Source: Clostridiales bacterium
Lineage (GTDB): Bacteria > Bacillota > Clostridia > Christensenellales > Borkfalkiaceae
DNA: 64,000 nucleotides
Direction of reading: 5' to 3'
NCBI GenBank assembly: GCA_015069605.1
Contig: SVII01000004.1
Span: forward strand, 16,194-80,193
Below are positions 1-8,366 of the stretch, piece by piece. The position numbers and the translations under genes were made by a program. The notes under the pieces were generated by a model. The model did no database searches. It saw only the letters and a program-made list of their open reading frames with translations, and had not been told where the DNA came from. The first letter of the stretch is position 1; every line of letters begins with the position of its first letter.

Positions 1-601
1 GATATCCCGATACGATGCGGTCAACAAGCGTATTACAGTAGAAATTTTGTCCGTCGTTCCACACCTTGAATGCTTCAGGCAAAGCCCAAAGTTCGATATA
101 TTTATCCACGCATTTTTTGAGTTCATCCGCATTGTTGTCAATAAGTTCTACGGGCAACAAATATAACCCGTTCAAGCCTGCTTTGAAACGTTCATAAAGG
201 AACTTTGTTAATTTCGCTGGATAGGTAATCCCATCAAAACCGTCCATTTTGTCGTTCGCGTTATAGCAAATCCCTGCTTCCGTTGTGTTGGATACAATAA
301 TTTTCAAGTCCTTGTCTTTCGCAAGCGAGATATATTTATCATAATCAATAAACGGATCAATAACGTTTTCAAGGCTATCTACCTTATATACGTTTTCTAC
401 CGACTTGCCGTTTTCCATACCTCGAAGTACAATATGGTATTTATTTTCTTGCCTTTCAAAGCGTTCAAGCGTTCCAAATGTGATGGGTTTTACAATATTT
501 ACCGCATATTCTCCCTTTTCAGCTTTATTCAAAGTGTCGAAATACACGTCCACAAACGTACGCAAAAAGTTTCCTTCACCGTATTGCAATACTTTAATCA
601 T
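1..601 (-). CDS. uxaB: Tagaturonate reductase (altronate oxidoreductase), 3' part missing
   Basis: First 200 residues of a mannitol-dehydrogenase-family protein; the C-terminal half lies beyond the left edge. The start ATG at 601 follows an AGGAAG ribosome binding site. Recognisable motifs are GEGNFLR near the N-terminus, SNTTEAGI in the middle and NTLVDRIVSGY just before the window ends, a combination typical of UxaB, which reduces tagaturonate to altronate with NADH in galacturonate breakdown. It is divergent from an AraC-type regulator across a short shared promoter region, so local control is likely. Other mannitol-dehydrogenase-family members (fructuronate reductase, mannitol dehydrogenase) are the main alternatives, but the motif spelling favours UxaB. 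Confidence 0.82.
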   Translation of the reverse strand, partial: MIKVLQYGEGNFLRTFVDVYFDTLNKAEKGEYAVNIVKPITFGTLERFERQENKYHIVLRGMENGKSVENVYKVDSLENVIDPFIDYDKYISLAKDKDLKIIVSNTTEAGICYNANDKMDGFDGITYPAKLTKFLYERFKAGLNGLYLLPVELIDNNADELKKCVDKYIELWALPEAFKVWNDGQNFYCNTLVDRIVSGY

Positions 602-651
602 CAAATAAACTTCCTTTCTACTCTTTTCTTTTGGTTTTTCACCTTAATAAA

Positions 652-680
652 ATAATAGCATAATTACGCTTGACTTTCAA
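652..680 (-). promoter_or_regulatory. Predicted sigma-A promoter for uxaB
   Basis: On the minus strand TTGAAA (675-680) and TATTAT (652-657) are separated by 17 bases, about 50 bases upstream of the uxaB start. Its -35 shares base 675 with the divergent araC promoter. Confidence 0.6.
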
Positions 681-698
681 TATAAAAAATGATAAGAT
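670..698 (+). promoter_or_regulatory. Predicted promoter for the AraC regulator
   Basis: TTGACT (670-675) and TAAGAT (693-698) are 17 bases apart, 35 bases before the araC-type start. The element is back to back with the uxaB promoter, so RNA polymerase or a regulator bound here would affect both genes. Confidence 0.5.
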
Positions 699-733
699 TT
701 AATCAAATTACATATATATTATAAGGAGAACGT

Positions 734-1528
734 ATGCCGTTTATTGAAATTGATAAATCCATTCGAGAGAAAGACTGGTCTATGCGCGAATTTCACTCGC
801 ACGATCATTATGAAATCTATTTTTTAAACAAGGGCAGTCGATTCTTTTTTCTTTCAAATGCTCTATATAAAATAAACGGCCCCGCTGTTGTCGTTATACC
901 TCCGCATACAGTACATAAAACGGAAGGCGGATCTTTTGAAAGATATAATATCAACGTTTCCTCTGCCTATCTTGATCCTTTTCAAAAGGAGATCCTCGAA
1001 CAAAAATCTTTGCAAATTTTAAAAATAACGGCGCAAGAAGCGAAAGCTCTTTCCGCATTGCTGGATCATGCCTATACCATCGATAAAGCGACAAAAAAGG
1101 GAGAATATCAGCTACGCGTCTTATTTTCTTATGGGATATTTCTTTTGGATCAATCCTCCGCCTCCCATCAAACTCCGCAAGCACAATCGGAAATGGATAT
1201 TCCGCCTCTTATTCTAAAAGTGCTTGATTATCTTAATGCGCATTACAGCGAAAATATCACACTAGACGGGTTAGCTGAAAAATTTTTCGTTTCAAAACCA
1301 ACCCTTATCTATAATTTCAAAAAATACACCAAACGTTCTCCTATCGATTTTTTGCTTACCGTACGCATAACGAAAGCCAAACAGTTGCTCGTGTCCACCA
1401 AACAGAGTGTTGAAATCATTGCTGATACGTGCGGTTTTTCTTCTGCAAATTATTTTGGGCTCATTTTTAAAAAAAAGGAAGGCATTTCCCCGTTGACCTA
1501 TCGAAAAAATCAATTGGCAAAAATGTAA
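734..1528 (+). CDS. AraC-family transcriptional regulator with N-terminal cupin domain
   Basis: 264 residues. The N-terminal half has a cupin-like sensor (FHSHDHYEIYFL near residue 20 and a PPHTVHKTEGG stretch near residue 55). The C-terminal 100 residues carry two helix-turn-helix units of the AraC/XylS type, ending with the conserved ADTCGFSSANYFGLIFKKKEG segment (written here only as a consensus region, residues about 228-248). It probably senses a sugar or sugar acid and controls the divergent uxaB, and perhaps the alpha-mannosidase gene behind it. The start at 734 is preceded by AAGGAG. The effector cannot be told from sequence. Confidence 0.9.
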   Translation: MPFIEIDKSIREKDWSMREFHSHDHYEIYFLNKGSRFFFLSNALYKINGPAVVVIPPHTVHKTEGGSFERYNINVSSAYLDPFQKEILEQKSLQILKITAQEAKALSALLDHAYTIDKATKKGEYQLRVLFSYGIFLLDQSSASHQTPQAQSEMDIPPLILKVLDYLNAHYSENITLDGLAEKFFVSKPTLIYNFKKYTKRSPIDFLLTVRITKAKQLLVSTKQSVEIIADTCGFSSANYFGLIFKKKEGISPLTYRKNQLAKM

Positions 1529-1552
1529 TCAACTGCATATCTAAACTTTTCT

Positions 1553-1594
1553 AAAAAAAATCCTTTTCTGCGAATTTGTAGAAAAGGATTTTTT
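1553..1594 (+). terminator. Intrinsic terminator after the AraC gene, probably bidirectional
   Basis: The arm AAAAATCCTTTTCT pairs with AGAAAAGGATTTTT around a 10-base loop, and T-rich sequence follows on the plus strand. It lies between the convergent araC-type gene and the alpha-mannosidase gene and can serve both. The remaining bases to 1701 show nothing recognisable. Confidence 0.8.
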
Positions 1595-1701
1595 AGTAGT
1601 TATATTTTATTAATTTTTTTATTGTACATCTTAAAAGATAAAATCTTCTCTTACATCACCACAATAGATTTCTTCCGTTGCGTTATTAAGCGTCAATTTT
1701 A

Positions 1702-4200
1702 TTAAAACTTAATGGTAATAATTTTCTTTTCCGCAAGCGTCAATTCGGTCACTTTTTCCCCACAAAGCGTTTCGCGCATATCCGTCAACTGTACTTCGCG
1801 ATCAAATTTCACTTTTCTTGCCTCATTGTACGGATTAAAAATACGAAGTACCGTTTCTCCTGCATCCGACTGTTTTAAGCAAGACGCCACGACATCGCCT
1901 TTTACCGAAACCACGCTACTACGTGCAGCCTCGCCCTTGCCATTCCCTGCAAATGCATACAATCTAGGGCGATTGAATGCATACGCACTTGCTACCGCTT
2001 CCGCTCTATTTTCCGACGTATAGAACTCCACTGCGTACTCTGCCGTTACCGTTCGCAAACACTGTGAATCGTAGGTGTAGAAATCAAACCAGTCCCCTAA
2101 AATCCCTACGCCGCGCACCAACGTGAGCTGTGTGTGTCCCGTTGTCATATCTACTTCATACTCGTGATTGCCGCGTACCGCCAAAATTGAACCTACGCCC
2201 TCATCAGATAAACGTTCAACAAACTCAAACGTTCTTTGTGGATGATAAGGCGCAACCCATTTATCCCAAGGTTTATTGACACGATTGGTAATATCAAAAT
2301 GCCCCGCTGAATTGTGCGTAGGATATGCGTGATCCCAAGTAAAATCCGCACGAATTCTATGATCTTTACAGGTGTTTTCAAAACGAACGGATACCTGTAC
2401 GTCCTTCTTTGACGCCAAAAGGCTAACCTGGCTTTCAATCTCCACGTATTCCCCATTTTGCTGCAAAAGATGGTTTATTACACGGAATGTTACCTTGTCG
2501 CTTTCTGCGCTTTGAATAGAAATATCCCCTTCGTCTTGGAGTGTATCGTGTTGTTCTCCTTTAGGGAAAAACTCATATTCGTTGCCCTCGTCACCAATTT
2601 CCACGAAAGCGTTTTGCCCCTCTAAAACTTTGCCCGATGCTTTATCGGTTATGTTGAAAGTACCGTTTTTATTAAAGGAAACTCGCACGTATTCATTTTC
2701 CATAGAGTTTTCATCAAACGAAACCTTAGTGATTTCTGTTTTCTTACTTGACTTCACTGTTAAAACAGTACAGCAAGCTGGCGCAAACTCTCCATATATA
2801 CGATAAGAAAATCTACGTACCTTATAAATTTGTCTAAATTTATCCTCCGGTAATTCGTAAATGGTTTGTTCACCAAAATCCGTTACAACCACCGAATATT
2901 CCTTGCCGTCTTTGTCAATCAAGATGGGATTTTGCGGGATTTCCTCTCCCTCTTTATAATCAACGATACATTCTACGTAATCACTAACTGTTTGTGGATA
3001 ACAGTTGACAACTACCACAGATTTTTCTGTTCCTGCAATCTTTGCGACCAAGCGTCTCCCCATTTGATCAATATAGCTTTGTGCCGTATCCAGCGTTTCC
3101 GCAAAACGCATTTCCATCTTCGTATGCACTTCATCTACACTGCAACCGCAAATACTGTCGTGAGGATAGTTTTCCAACAGCCCCTTCCAAAGATAATGCA
3201 ACATTTCGCCGTCATAACGCAATCCGTAGCCGTCAACAATCGCCGCCATAGGTTCGGCAACCGATTCCAACAAATAATTCGCGCGATAATTTTGCTGTTT
3301 TAAATAAATTCTTGCACTCGCAGTTTCTCGCAAGGTACGAACGCCTTTGCTGTTTTCTTGACAAATCTCACCATTCCATATAGGAAAGTTGTCTTTATAC
3401 GGACGCAAAACTGCCATATAATCTTCTGCAGTGGTGTGCTGTATATCGTACCCAAGTTCTTTCGCCGCAGCAAGCACGTTTGACAAATTAGCCTGTACAG
3501 GTTGATGATCACAACCATTCAAAAGTAAAATGGCGTCTGTATTTGCGCAAGGCGCCATCGCATATAGCAAACCGCCTAAACGCTCGTCAAGAGCATCTTT
3601 ATCCTCAGGTAATTCCATACCATTGGAATACCAAAAAGTAAATTGCGAGGCAAATACTTCGCTTCCATCGGGAGAAATCCATCTAAATTCCGACATACCT
3701 TCGTCTGTCTTGCCGAGATGTTCATCTTCATAGCCGTTTGGCACAGTGCCTCTACCTACAAGCGCACAATCCATGCCAAAGCTATTCAAAATTTGCGGCA
3801 TTTGACCGACATTCCCAAAGGTATCGGGGAAATATCCCACCATCGTCGCATCACCATATTTTGCCGTTTCTTTCAAGCCTACCAAAACATTTCTTACATT
3901 AGATTCGCCGCTAATCAAATACTCATCTTGCAAAACGTAGAAAGGTCCAACTTTTATTCGTCCATCTGCTATCAACTTTTTTACGCGATTTTCCATAGAG
4001 GGACGCACTTTTAAATAATCCTCTAAAACAATAATTTGACCATCCAAGTGAAAAGATTTAAATTCCGGATCCGTTTCCAGAACTTCAATCAATTTATCCA
4101 TAAACTGAACGAGATTAAAATTGTGTTTTGCATGGCTTAAATACCATTCTCTATCCCAATGACTGTGAGAAACAACATATAACTTTTTATCTTTTCTCAT
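1702..4200 (-). CDS. Alpha-mannosidase, glycoside hydrolase family 38
   Basis: 832 residues, normal for bacterial GH38 enzymes of the MngB/YbgG group. The N-terminal zinc-site motif SHSHWDREWY (residues 11-20) and the segment GYFPDTFGN (122-130), with Asp126 as the predicted nucleophile, are family hallmarks. The rest is the three-helix and beta-sandwich C-terminal region. There is no signal peptide, so it acts in the cytoplasm on imported mannosides, possibly 2-O-mannosylglycerate or mannose oligosaccharides. The start at 4200 is preceded by AAGGAG with a consensus promoter further upstream. It is convergent with the AraC-type gene. Exact substrate unknown. Confidence 0.92.
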   Translation of the reverse strand: MRKDKKLYVVSHSHWDREWYLSHAKHNFNLVQFMDKLIEVLETDPEFKSFHLDGQIIVLEDYLKVRPSMENRVKKLIADGRIKVGPFYVLQDEYLISGESNVRNVLVGLKETAKYGDATMVGYFPDTFGNVGQMPQILNSFGMDCALVGRGTVPNGYEDEHLGKTDEGMSEFRWISPDGSEVFASQFTFWYSNGMELPEDKDALDERLGGLLYAMAPCANTDAILLLNGCDHQPVQANLSNVLAAAKELGYDIQHTTAEDYMAVLRPYKDNFPIWNGEICQENSKGVRTLRETASARIYLKQQNYRANYLLESVAEPMAAIVDGYGLRYDGEMLHYLWKGLLENYPHDSICGCSVDEVHTKMEMRFAETLDTAQSYIDQMGRRLVAKIAGTEKSVVVVNCYPQTVSDYVECIVDYKEGEEIPQNPILIDKDGKEYSVVVTDFGEQTIYELPEDKFRQIYKVRRFSYRIYGEFAPACCTVLTVKSSKKTEITKVSFDENSMENEYVRVSFNKNGTFNITDKASGKVLEGQNAFVEIGDEGNEYEFFPKGEQHDTLQDEGDISIQSAESDKVTFRVINHLLQQNGEYVEIESQVSLLASKKDVQVSVRFENTCKDHRIRADFTWDHAYPTHNSAGHFDITNRVNKPWDKWVAPYHPQRTFEFVERLSDEGVGSILAVRGNHEYEVDMTTGHTQLTLVRGVGILGDWFDFYTYDSQCLRTVTAEYAVEFYTSENRAEAVASAYAFNRPRLYAFAGNGKGEAARSSVVSVKGDVVASCLKQSDAGETVLRIFNPYNEARKVKFDREVQLTDMRETLCGEKVTELTLAEKKIITIKF

Positions 4201-4280
4201 TATTTATTTTCTCCTTACAAAGAAACTTTTCGAATATCAATGACACTTGAAAAGAATTCCTTATTATAATAACTATCTTT

Positions 4281-4309
4281 ATTATACTTTATTTACCATA
4301 CTTTGTCAA
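4281..4309 (-). promoter_or_regulatory. Consensus sigma-A promoter for the alpha-mannosidase
   Basis: Minus strand TTGACA (4304-4309), 17-base spacer, TATAAT (4281-4286): a perfect match. The AT-rich stretch between this promoter and the tRNA terminator (4310-4518) holds no gene, RNA or repeat that I can recognise. Confidence 0.85.
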
Positions 4310-4518
4310 TAATAAAATTTGTTTTTATTAATGCATTTTTTGCTTGCATTTCTTTCTTTTTTACAAACGGCTGATTAAAAACACAATACAGTATCTATTG
4401 GTATATATTTGATTATACAATAAATTTACGTTCGTCGTTTAATATGTCTTAATAGGCGATCTTTGCAAATCATAAATTCGCAAAAAAATGCTATTTAACC
4501 ATAAAATCGCAAACCTTT

Positions 4519-4566
4519 ACCAAAAAAAATAAAGGCTTTGTGTCTTTTTCACAAAACCTTTATTTT
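4519..4566 (-). terminator. Terminator after tRNA-Ser
   Basis: An inverted repeat, AATAAAGGCTTTGTG against CACAAAACCTTTATT, sits immediately downstream of the tRNA 3' end on the minus strand, followed by a T run. Confidence 0.75.
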
Positions 4567-4656
4567 TGGCGCAGAGAAAGGGATTTGAACCCTTGTATAC
4601 ATTCCTGCATAACACGATTTCGAATCGTGCGCGTTCAACCGCTCCGCCATCTCTGC
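4567..4656 (-). tRNA. tRNA-Ser(CGA)
   Basis: A 90-nt class II tRNA with a long variable arm. The acceptor arm GCAGAGA pairs with TCTCTGC, the discriminator is G, and CCA is encoded. The anticodon stem CACGA/TCGTG encloses the loop TTCGAAA, giving anticodon CGA, which reads UCG. The T arm carries GGTTCAAATCC. It has its own consensus-like promoter and terminator, so it is a single-gene transcript. Confidence 0.96.
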
Positions 4657-4668
4657 AATAGCTTTTAT

Positions 4669-4697
4669 ATTATATATCATTCTTCATAAAAAAGCAA
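4669..4697 (-). promoter_or_regulatory. Promoter of tRNA-Ser
   Basis: Minus strand TTGCTT (4692-4697), 17 bases, TATAAT (4669-4674), ending 13 bases before the tRNA 5' end. Confidence 0.7.
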
Positions 4698-4719
4698 CTA
4701 TTTTTATCCTCTTTTATAT

Positions 4720-4753
4720 AAAAAACAGAGCAATTTCTAAAGAAACTGCTCTG
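4720..4753 (-). terminator. Terminator after the antiporter gene
   Basis: A 13-bp stem with one G-U pair (CAGAGCAGTTTCT/AGAAATTGCTCTG) followed by a T run on the minus strand, just past the antiporter stop. Confidence 0.85.
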
Positions 4754-4764
4754 CTTGTCTTTTA

Positions 4765-5994
4765 CTATATCGGCAACAATACCATCAAGTTACACGATAC
4801 TACAATCAATACCAACGCAAACGGATACGTTGCAGCATATGCGGAAGATACGTCGTCCGTGCCTGCCACTGCAATCAACGAACCCAATGCGGGAGTGCTT
4901 GTCATACCACCCGTAATCGAACCGAGATTGTTAAAAATCGACAATTTAAATACGTATTTACCAAGCACAAAGCCCAAAACCATAGGAACAGTTGCCATGA
5001 TAATACCATATACGATATAAATCCAGTCGAATGCGGATACGAATTTCACACCGCCAGGAACGCCTGCGCCGACAAGGAAGAGCACCAAGCCGAGTTCGCG
5101 GAAGAAATTCAACGTTTGTTTGGAAATTTTCATATCGATTTTGCCGAAGTGTCCAAAGTGACCTACAATCAAACCTGCAATCAACGTACCGCCAGAAGAA
5201 CCAAAACTGAAATAGTTTCCGCCTCCAATAGGGATTTTTACACAGCCAATCAAAAGCCCCAAAACGATTGTTACGAAGAACGGGAAGAAAGCGAATTCAT
5301 CGATTTTAAAACGTTTTTTACCATCGTCAGGAATTACTACGGTGTTTGCCGCGACGAAAGATTCTCTTTCCTTTGCGATATCCACTTTCAAAATTTTTGG
5401 CATAACTTGAACGAACAATACAACGCCCAAAACACCGTACAAATAACCGATACCATAACCAGCCGTAACGTCGCCCGCAAGTTCACCTGCAGATTCTTTC
5501 GCTGCGCCGAACGCAGGAGTTGACGTAAGCGAGCCAGATAAAAGTCCCGTACCCATAGCAATATTCATATTGGGATCGAGCCAAGAAATGATAACGGTGA
5601 TCGTTACCCCCGTAAGAACAATCGCCGCGCCCATAACAACGTATGCAATCATACTCTTATTAAACGAGCGGAAAAATTTAGGGCCTGCAATCAAACCAAC
5701 CGCCGTTACGAATAACACTGTACCGATGTTGGAAATTAAACTGAACGTGGAGTTGACAGATGCGTTCCAAAACGTAATCGTTTTGTTTCCGATCTCCACT
5801 GCAGTTTCCCCTTTCTCATCGCCGCAAAGATAGAAAATAACACCTGCGACGATTGCTGTTAAAAGCACACCCGCCGTACCCAGCGATATACCTTTCACAT
5901 TGATACCACCAAGCAAAAAGCCTAATACGATAACCACGAATACAATAAATAAGGTTGTCAATAAGGCGCTCAGGGTAATACCTAAATACTCCAT
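4765..5994 (-). CDS. AspT/YidE-type membrane antiporter, possible dicarboxylate exchanger
   Basis: 409 residues from the ATG at 5994, chosen because GGAGG lies 5 bases upstream; an in-frame ATG further up has no such site. It is strongly hydrophobic, with about ten membrane segments in two related halves, each carrying an STPA signature (SLTSTPAFGAA and GMTSTPALGSL). This duplication is typical of the aspartate-alanine exchanger family. The regulatory RCK/TrkA-C insert seen in YidE and AspT is absent; only a short hydrophilic loop separates the halves. It lies directly behind the fumarate reductase genes, so succinate, fumarate, malate or aspartate are attractive substrates. Family call is fairly firm; substrate is inference. 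Confidence 0.75.
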   Translation of the reverse strand: MEYLGITLSALLTTLFIVFVVIVLGFLLGGINVKGISLGTAGVLLTAIVAGVIFYLCGDEKGETAVEIGNKTITFWNASVNSTFSLISNIGTVLFVTAVGLIAGPKFFRSFNKSMIAYVVMGAAIVLTGVTITVIISWLDPNMNIAMGTGLLSGSLTSTPAFGAAKESAGELAGDVTAGYGIGYLYGVLGVVLFVQVMPKILKVDIAKERESFVAANTVVIPDDGKKRFKIDEFAFFPFFVTIVLGLLIGCVKIPIGGGNYFSFGSSGGTLIAGLIVGHFGHFGKIDMKISKQTLNFFRELGLVLFLVGAGVPGGVKFVSAFDWIYIVYGIIMATVPMVLGFVLGKYVFKLSIFNNLGSITGGMTSTPALGSLIAVAGTDDVSSAYAATYPFALVLIVVSCNLMVLLPI

Positions 5995-6015
5995 TATATC
6001 CTCCATATTTTGCGA

Positions 6016-6048
6016 ACAAAAACGCACAAAGCGTACTCCGTGCGTTTT
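6016..6048 (-). terminator. Hairpin between frdA and the antiporter gene
   Basis: AAAACGCAC (minus strand, 6040-6048) pairs with GTGCGTTTT (6019-6027), with five T in total. It would end, or partly attenuate, transcription after frdA while leaving the antiporter ribosome binding site free. Confidence 0.65.
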
Positions 6049-6064
6049 GTTCTTTCTTTTTTAT

Positions 6065-7669
6065 TTAGTTAGCTTTTCTTCTATAATCGGGAAGCAGTTT
6101 GGGCGAGCAGACATCCGAAGAAATACCTGCTTCTTCAAGCTCTTTCTCAAATTCGTCCACGTGCGAAAGGGTGAGTTCTTTGAGTTCAACACTCTTCCAC
6201 TTTTCGCCTGCTTGCTGACCTGCGTTTCTACCGAATACGATAATATCCAACAAGGAGTTACCCATCAAACGGTTCGTACCGTGGATACCGCCTACCGCTT
6301 CGCCTGCTACGTACAAGTTTTCAATGCACGTCATACCGTTTGCGCCGATATCGATACCACCGTTCTGGTAATGAAGTGTGGGATAAATCAAGATGGGTTC
6401 TTTACGAATATCAATGCCGTATTTACCGAACATACGAAGCATTGCGGGGATACGTTTTTCAATCGTACCTTCGCCGTTCAAGATGTCGATCAGCGGCGTA
6501 TCCAACCAAACGCCTTCACCGTCCGTCGTCTTGATACCGTTGCCGCGCGCTTTGCATTCACGAATAATCGAGGATGCCGTTACGTCACGCGTTTCAAGGG
6601 AATATACAAACGCTTCGCCGTCTTTATTGACAAGCTGCGCACCGAGCGAACGTACTTTTTCGGTTACAAGCGCGCCGTAGATTTGCGTAGGTTCCGCAGC
6701 GCCCGTAGGGTGATACTGCAAAGTTTCAGGATAGAGAAGTTTTGCACCTGCTCTGTACGCCAAAACCAAACCATCTGCCGTTGCGCCGTAGTGGTTGGAC
6801 GTCGGGAAACCTTGATAATGCAATCTGCCTGCACCACCCGTTGCGATAACGACGGTCTTTGCTCTTGCAATCATAATTTCCTTCGTTTCCATATTCAACA
6901 ACACCGCACCAGCAACTTTACCGTCGGTGTCTTTGATCAATTCAATCGCCGCTGTGAAATCAACAACCGTGATGCCACGATTGAACACTTCATCTCGAAG
7001 CGTACGCATGATTTCCGAACCAGAATAGTCGCGACAAGCGTGCATACGCTTTCTAGACGTACCACCGCCGTGCGTCGTTACCATCGTACCGTCGGGTTCT
7101 TTATCGAACATAACGCCGAGCTTGTTCAGCCATAAAATTGCTTCGGGAGCTTCGTTTACAAGCTTATACAAAAGTTCGGGCTTGTTTTTGAAATGTCCGC
7201 CGCCGAGCGCGTCAAGATAATGGGTTGCAGGGCTATCATTGGGCTTATCCGCCGCCTGAATACCGCCTTCTGCCATTGCCGTGTTTGCATCGCCCAAACG
7301 GAGTTTGGTTGCGATCATAACGTTTGCGCCGCGTTCGTGCGCTTCGATTGCAGCCGAAGAACCTGCGCCGCCACCGCCGATGACAAGCACGTCTACGTCA
7401 TAATCGATCTTGCTGAGGTCAATTTCCATATCTTTGATACGGGAATGACCCTGCAACAAATCTGCGAGTTCGTGCAACACCTTACCGCCTTTATTTTTAC
7501 CAACTTTCAGCTCTTTATACGCAGTGGTGATATAGTCGGGGTGAAATTCCGCTAAAACAGCGTCTTTTTGTTCCGCCGTCATTCTTTCGTGTAATTTCTC
7601 AATACGGGAAGCGCGGCTTTCTTCTACTTTCTTCATCGATTCAAGTTGTTCTTGAGTATACTGATACAT
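6065..7669 (-). CDS. frdA: Fumarate reductase-type flavoprotein subunit, soluble
   Basis: 534 residues from the ATG at 7669 (AAGGAG upstream); a TTG start seven codons earlier is less likely. The FAD motif GGGGAG lies at 98-103. Active-site residues match fumarate reductases: HPTG at 320-323, Arg340 in TEKVRS, His433 in HYQNGG, Arg467 in NRLMGNS. Three features are unusual. The His that binds FAD covalently in E. coli FrdA is replaced by Asn129 (ANTAMAEGG). About 95 extra residues precede the FAD domain. The usual C-terminal helical domain is mostly missing. It is probably the fumarate-reducing subunit, paired with the preceding iron-sulfur protein and fed by the Flx-Hdr complex. An L-aspartate oxidase or thiol:fumarate reductase TfrA-like role is the alternative. 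Confidence 0.85.
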   Translation of the reverse strand: MYQYTQEQLESMKKVEESRASRIEKLHERMTAEQKDAVLAEFHPDYITTAYKELKVGKNKGGKVLHELADLLQGHSRIKDMEIDLSKIDYDVDVLVIGGGGAGSSAAIEAHERGANVMIATKLRLGDANTAMAEGGIQAADKPNDSPATHYLDALGGGHFKNKPELLYKLVNEAPEAILWLNKLGVMFDKEPDGTMVTTHGGGTSRKRMHACRDYSGSEIMRTLRDEVFNRGITVVDFTAAIELIKDTDGKVAGAVLLNMETKEIMIARAKTVVIATGGAGRLHYQGFPTSNHYGATADGLVLAYRAGAKLLYPETLQYHPTGAAEPTQIYGALVTEKVRSLGAQLVNKDGEAFVYSLETRDVTASSIIRECKARGNGIKTTDGEGVWLDTPLIDILNGEGTIEKRIPAMLRMFGKYGIDIRKEPILIYPTLHYQNGGIDIGANGMTCIENLYVAGEAVGGIHGTNRLMGNSLLDIIVFGRNAGQQAGEKWKSVELKELTLSHVDEFEKELEEAGISSDVCSPKLLPDYRRKAN

Positions 7670-7679
7670 ACGCTTCTCC

Positions 7680-8354
7680 TTATTTCTCAATTTCTCTGTG
7701 GTTATACAGATTCTTTTGTTCTTCCAAGGGCGTGTTCATAATCGTTTCCAACGCCGCTTTGCAATCCCCTGCGTCAATTTCCGCTACGCGATTGATAAGA
7801 TGCTGACTTTCGGGAGCAATATATTTACCCGTCAATCTACGCGTCAAAAGCGCCACCTGGGGATGGGAAATCCCTGCGGGGCAACGGGAAGAACATACGC
7901 CGCACATAACGCAGTCGAAGCTTTCTTCCGCCGCTTTTTCGTATTCGCCGCGTTGCGCATAAGCGATATACTGCATAACGTTCAATTCCTGCGTACAGCT
8001 CTTCGTACACGCATTACAGCCGATACACGAATAAATTTCGGGATACAACTGCATCATAATTTGTTGCGTGGGTTTGATTTGATTGATGTCATACACTTGT
8101 TTTACAAGCGGGAAGAAAGGCAACGTTGCAACGTACATACCTTCTTCTACCTGCTGCTGACAAGCAAGACAGCTCTTAAGTTCTTGCTGTCCTTTGATAC
8201 GATAGATCGTGGAGCAAGCGCCACAAAAACCGTTTCTGCAGCCGCAACCACGTACAAGTTGATATCCAGCGTATTCCATCGCCTTCATAATCGTTAAACT
8301 TTCCGGCACCTGATAACGTTTACCGAAAAGATATACATTTACCATTTTTTCCAT
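7680..8354 (-). CDS. frdB: Fumarate reductase-type iron-sulfur subunit
   Basis: 224 residues. An N-terminal plant-ferredoxin-like domain has cysteines 37, 39, 44, 47, 62 and 65 (CGCRNGFCGAC, then SCLAC) for a [2Fe-2S] cluster. The C-terminal domain has two regular CxxCxxCxxxC sites (110-120 and 148-158) for two [4Fe-4S] clusters. Canonical SdhB/FrdB has a [3Fe-4S] site in the second position. No membrane anchor gene (FrdC/D or SdhC/D) follows or precedes it. It is separated from frdA by 10 bases and would carry electrons into the flavoprotein, probably from HdrBC rather than from a quinol. The start has AAGGAG upstream. Confidence 0.85.
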   Translation of the reverse strand: MEKMVNVYLFGKRYQVPESLTIMKAMEYAGYQLVRGCGCRNGFCGACSTIYRIKGQQELKSCLACQQQVEEGMYVATLPFFPLVKQVYDINQIKPTQQIMMQLYPEIYSCIGCNACTKSCTQELNVMQYIAYAQRGEYEKAAEESFDCVMCGVCSSRCPAGISHPQVALLTRRLTGKYIAPESQHLINRVAEIDAGDCKAALETIMNTPLEEQKNLYNHREIEK

Positions 8355-8366
8355 GTCTTTCTCTCC

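Noticed and set aside
5900..7135. A 411-codon plus-strand reading frame opposite frdA
   Set aside because: Antisense shadow of a conserved flavoprotein, without promoter or ribosome binding site.
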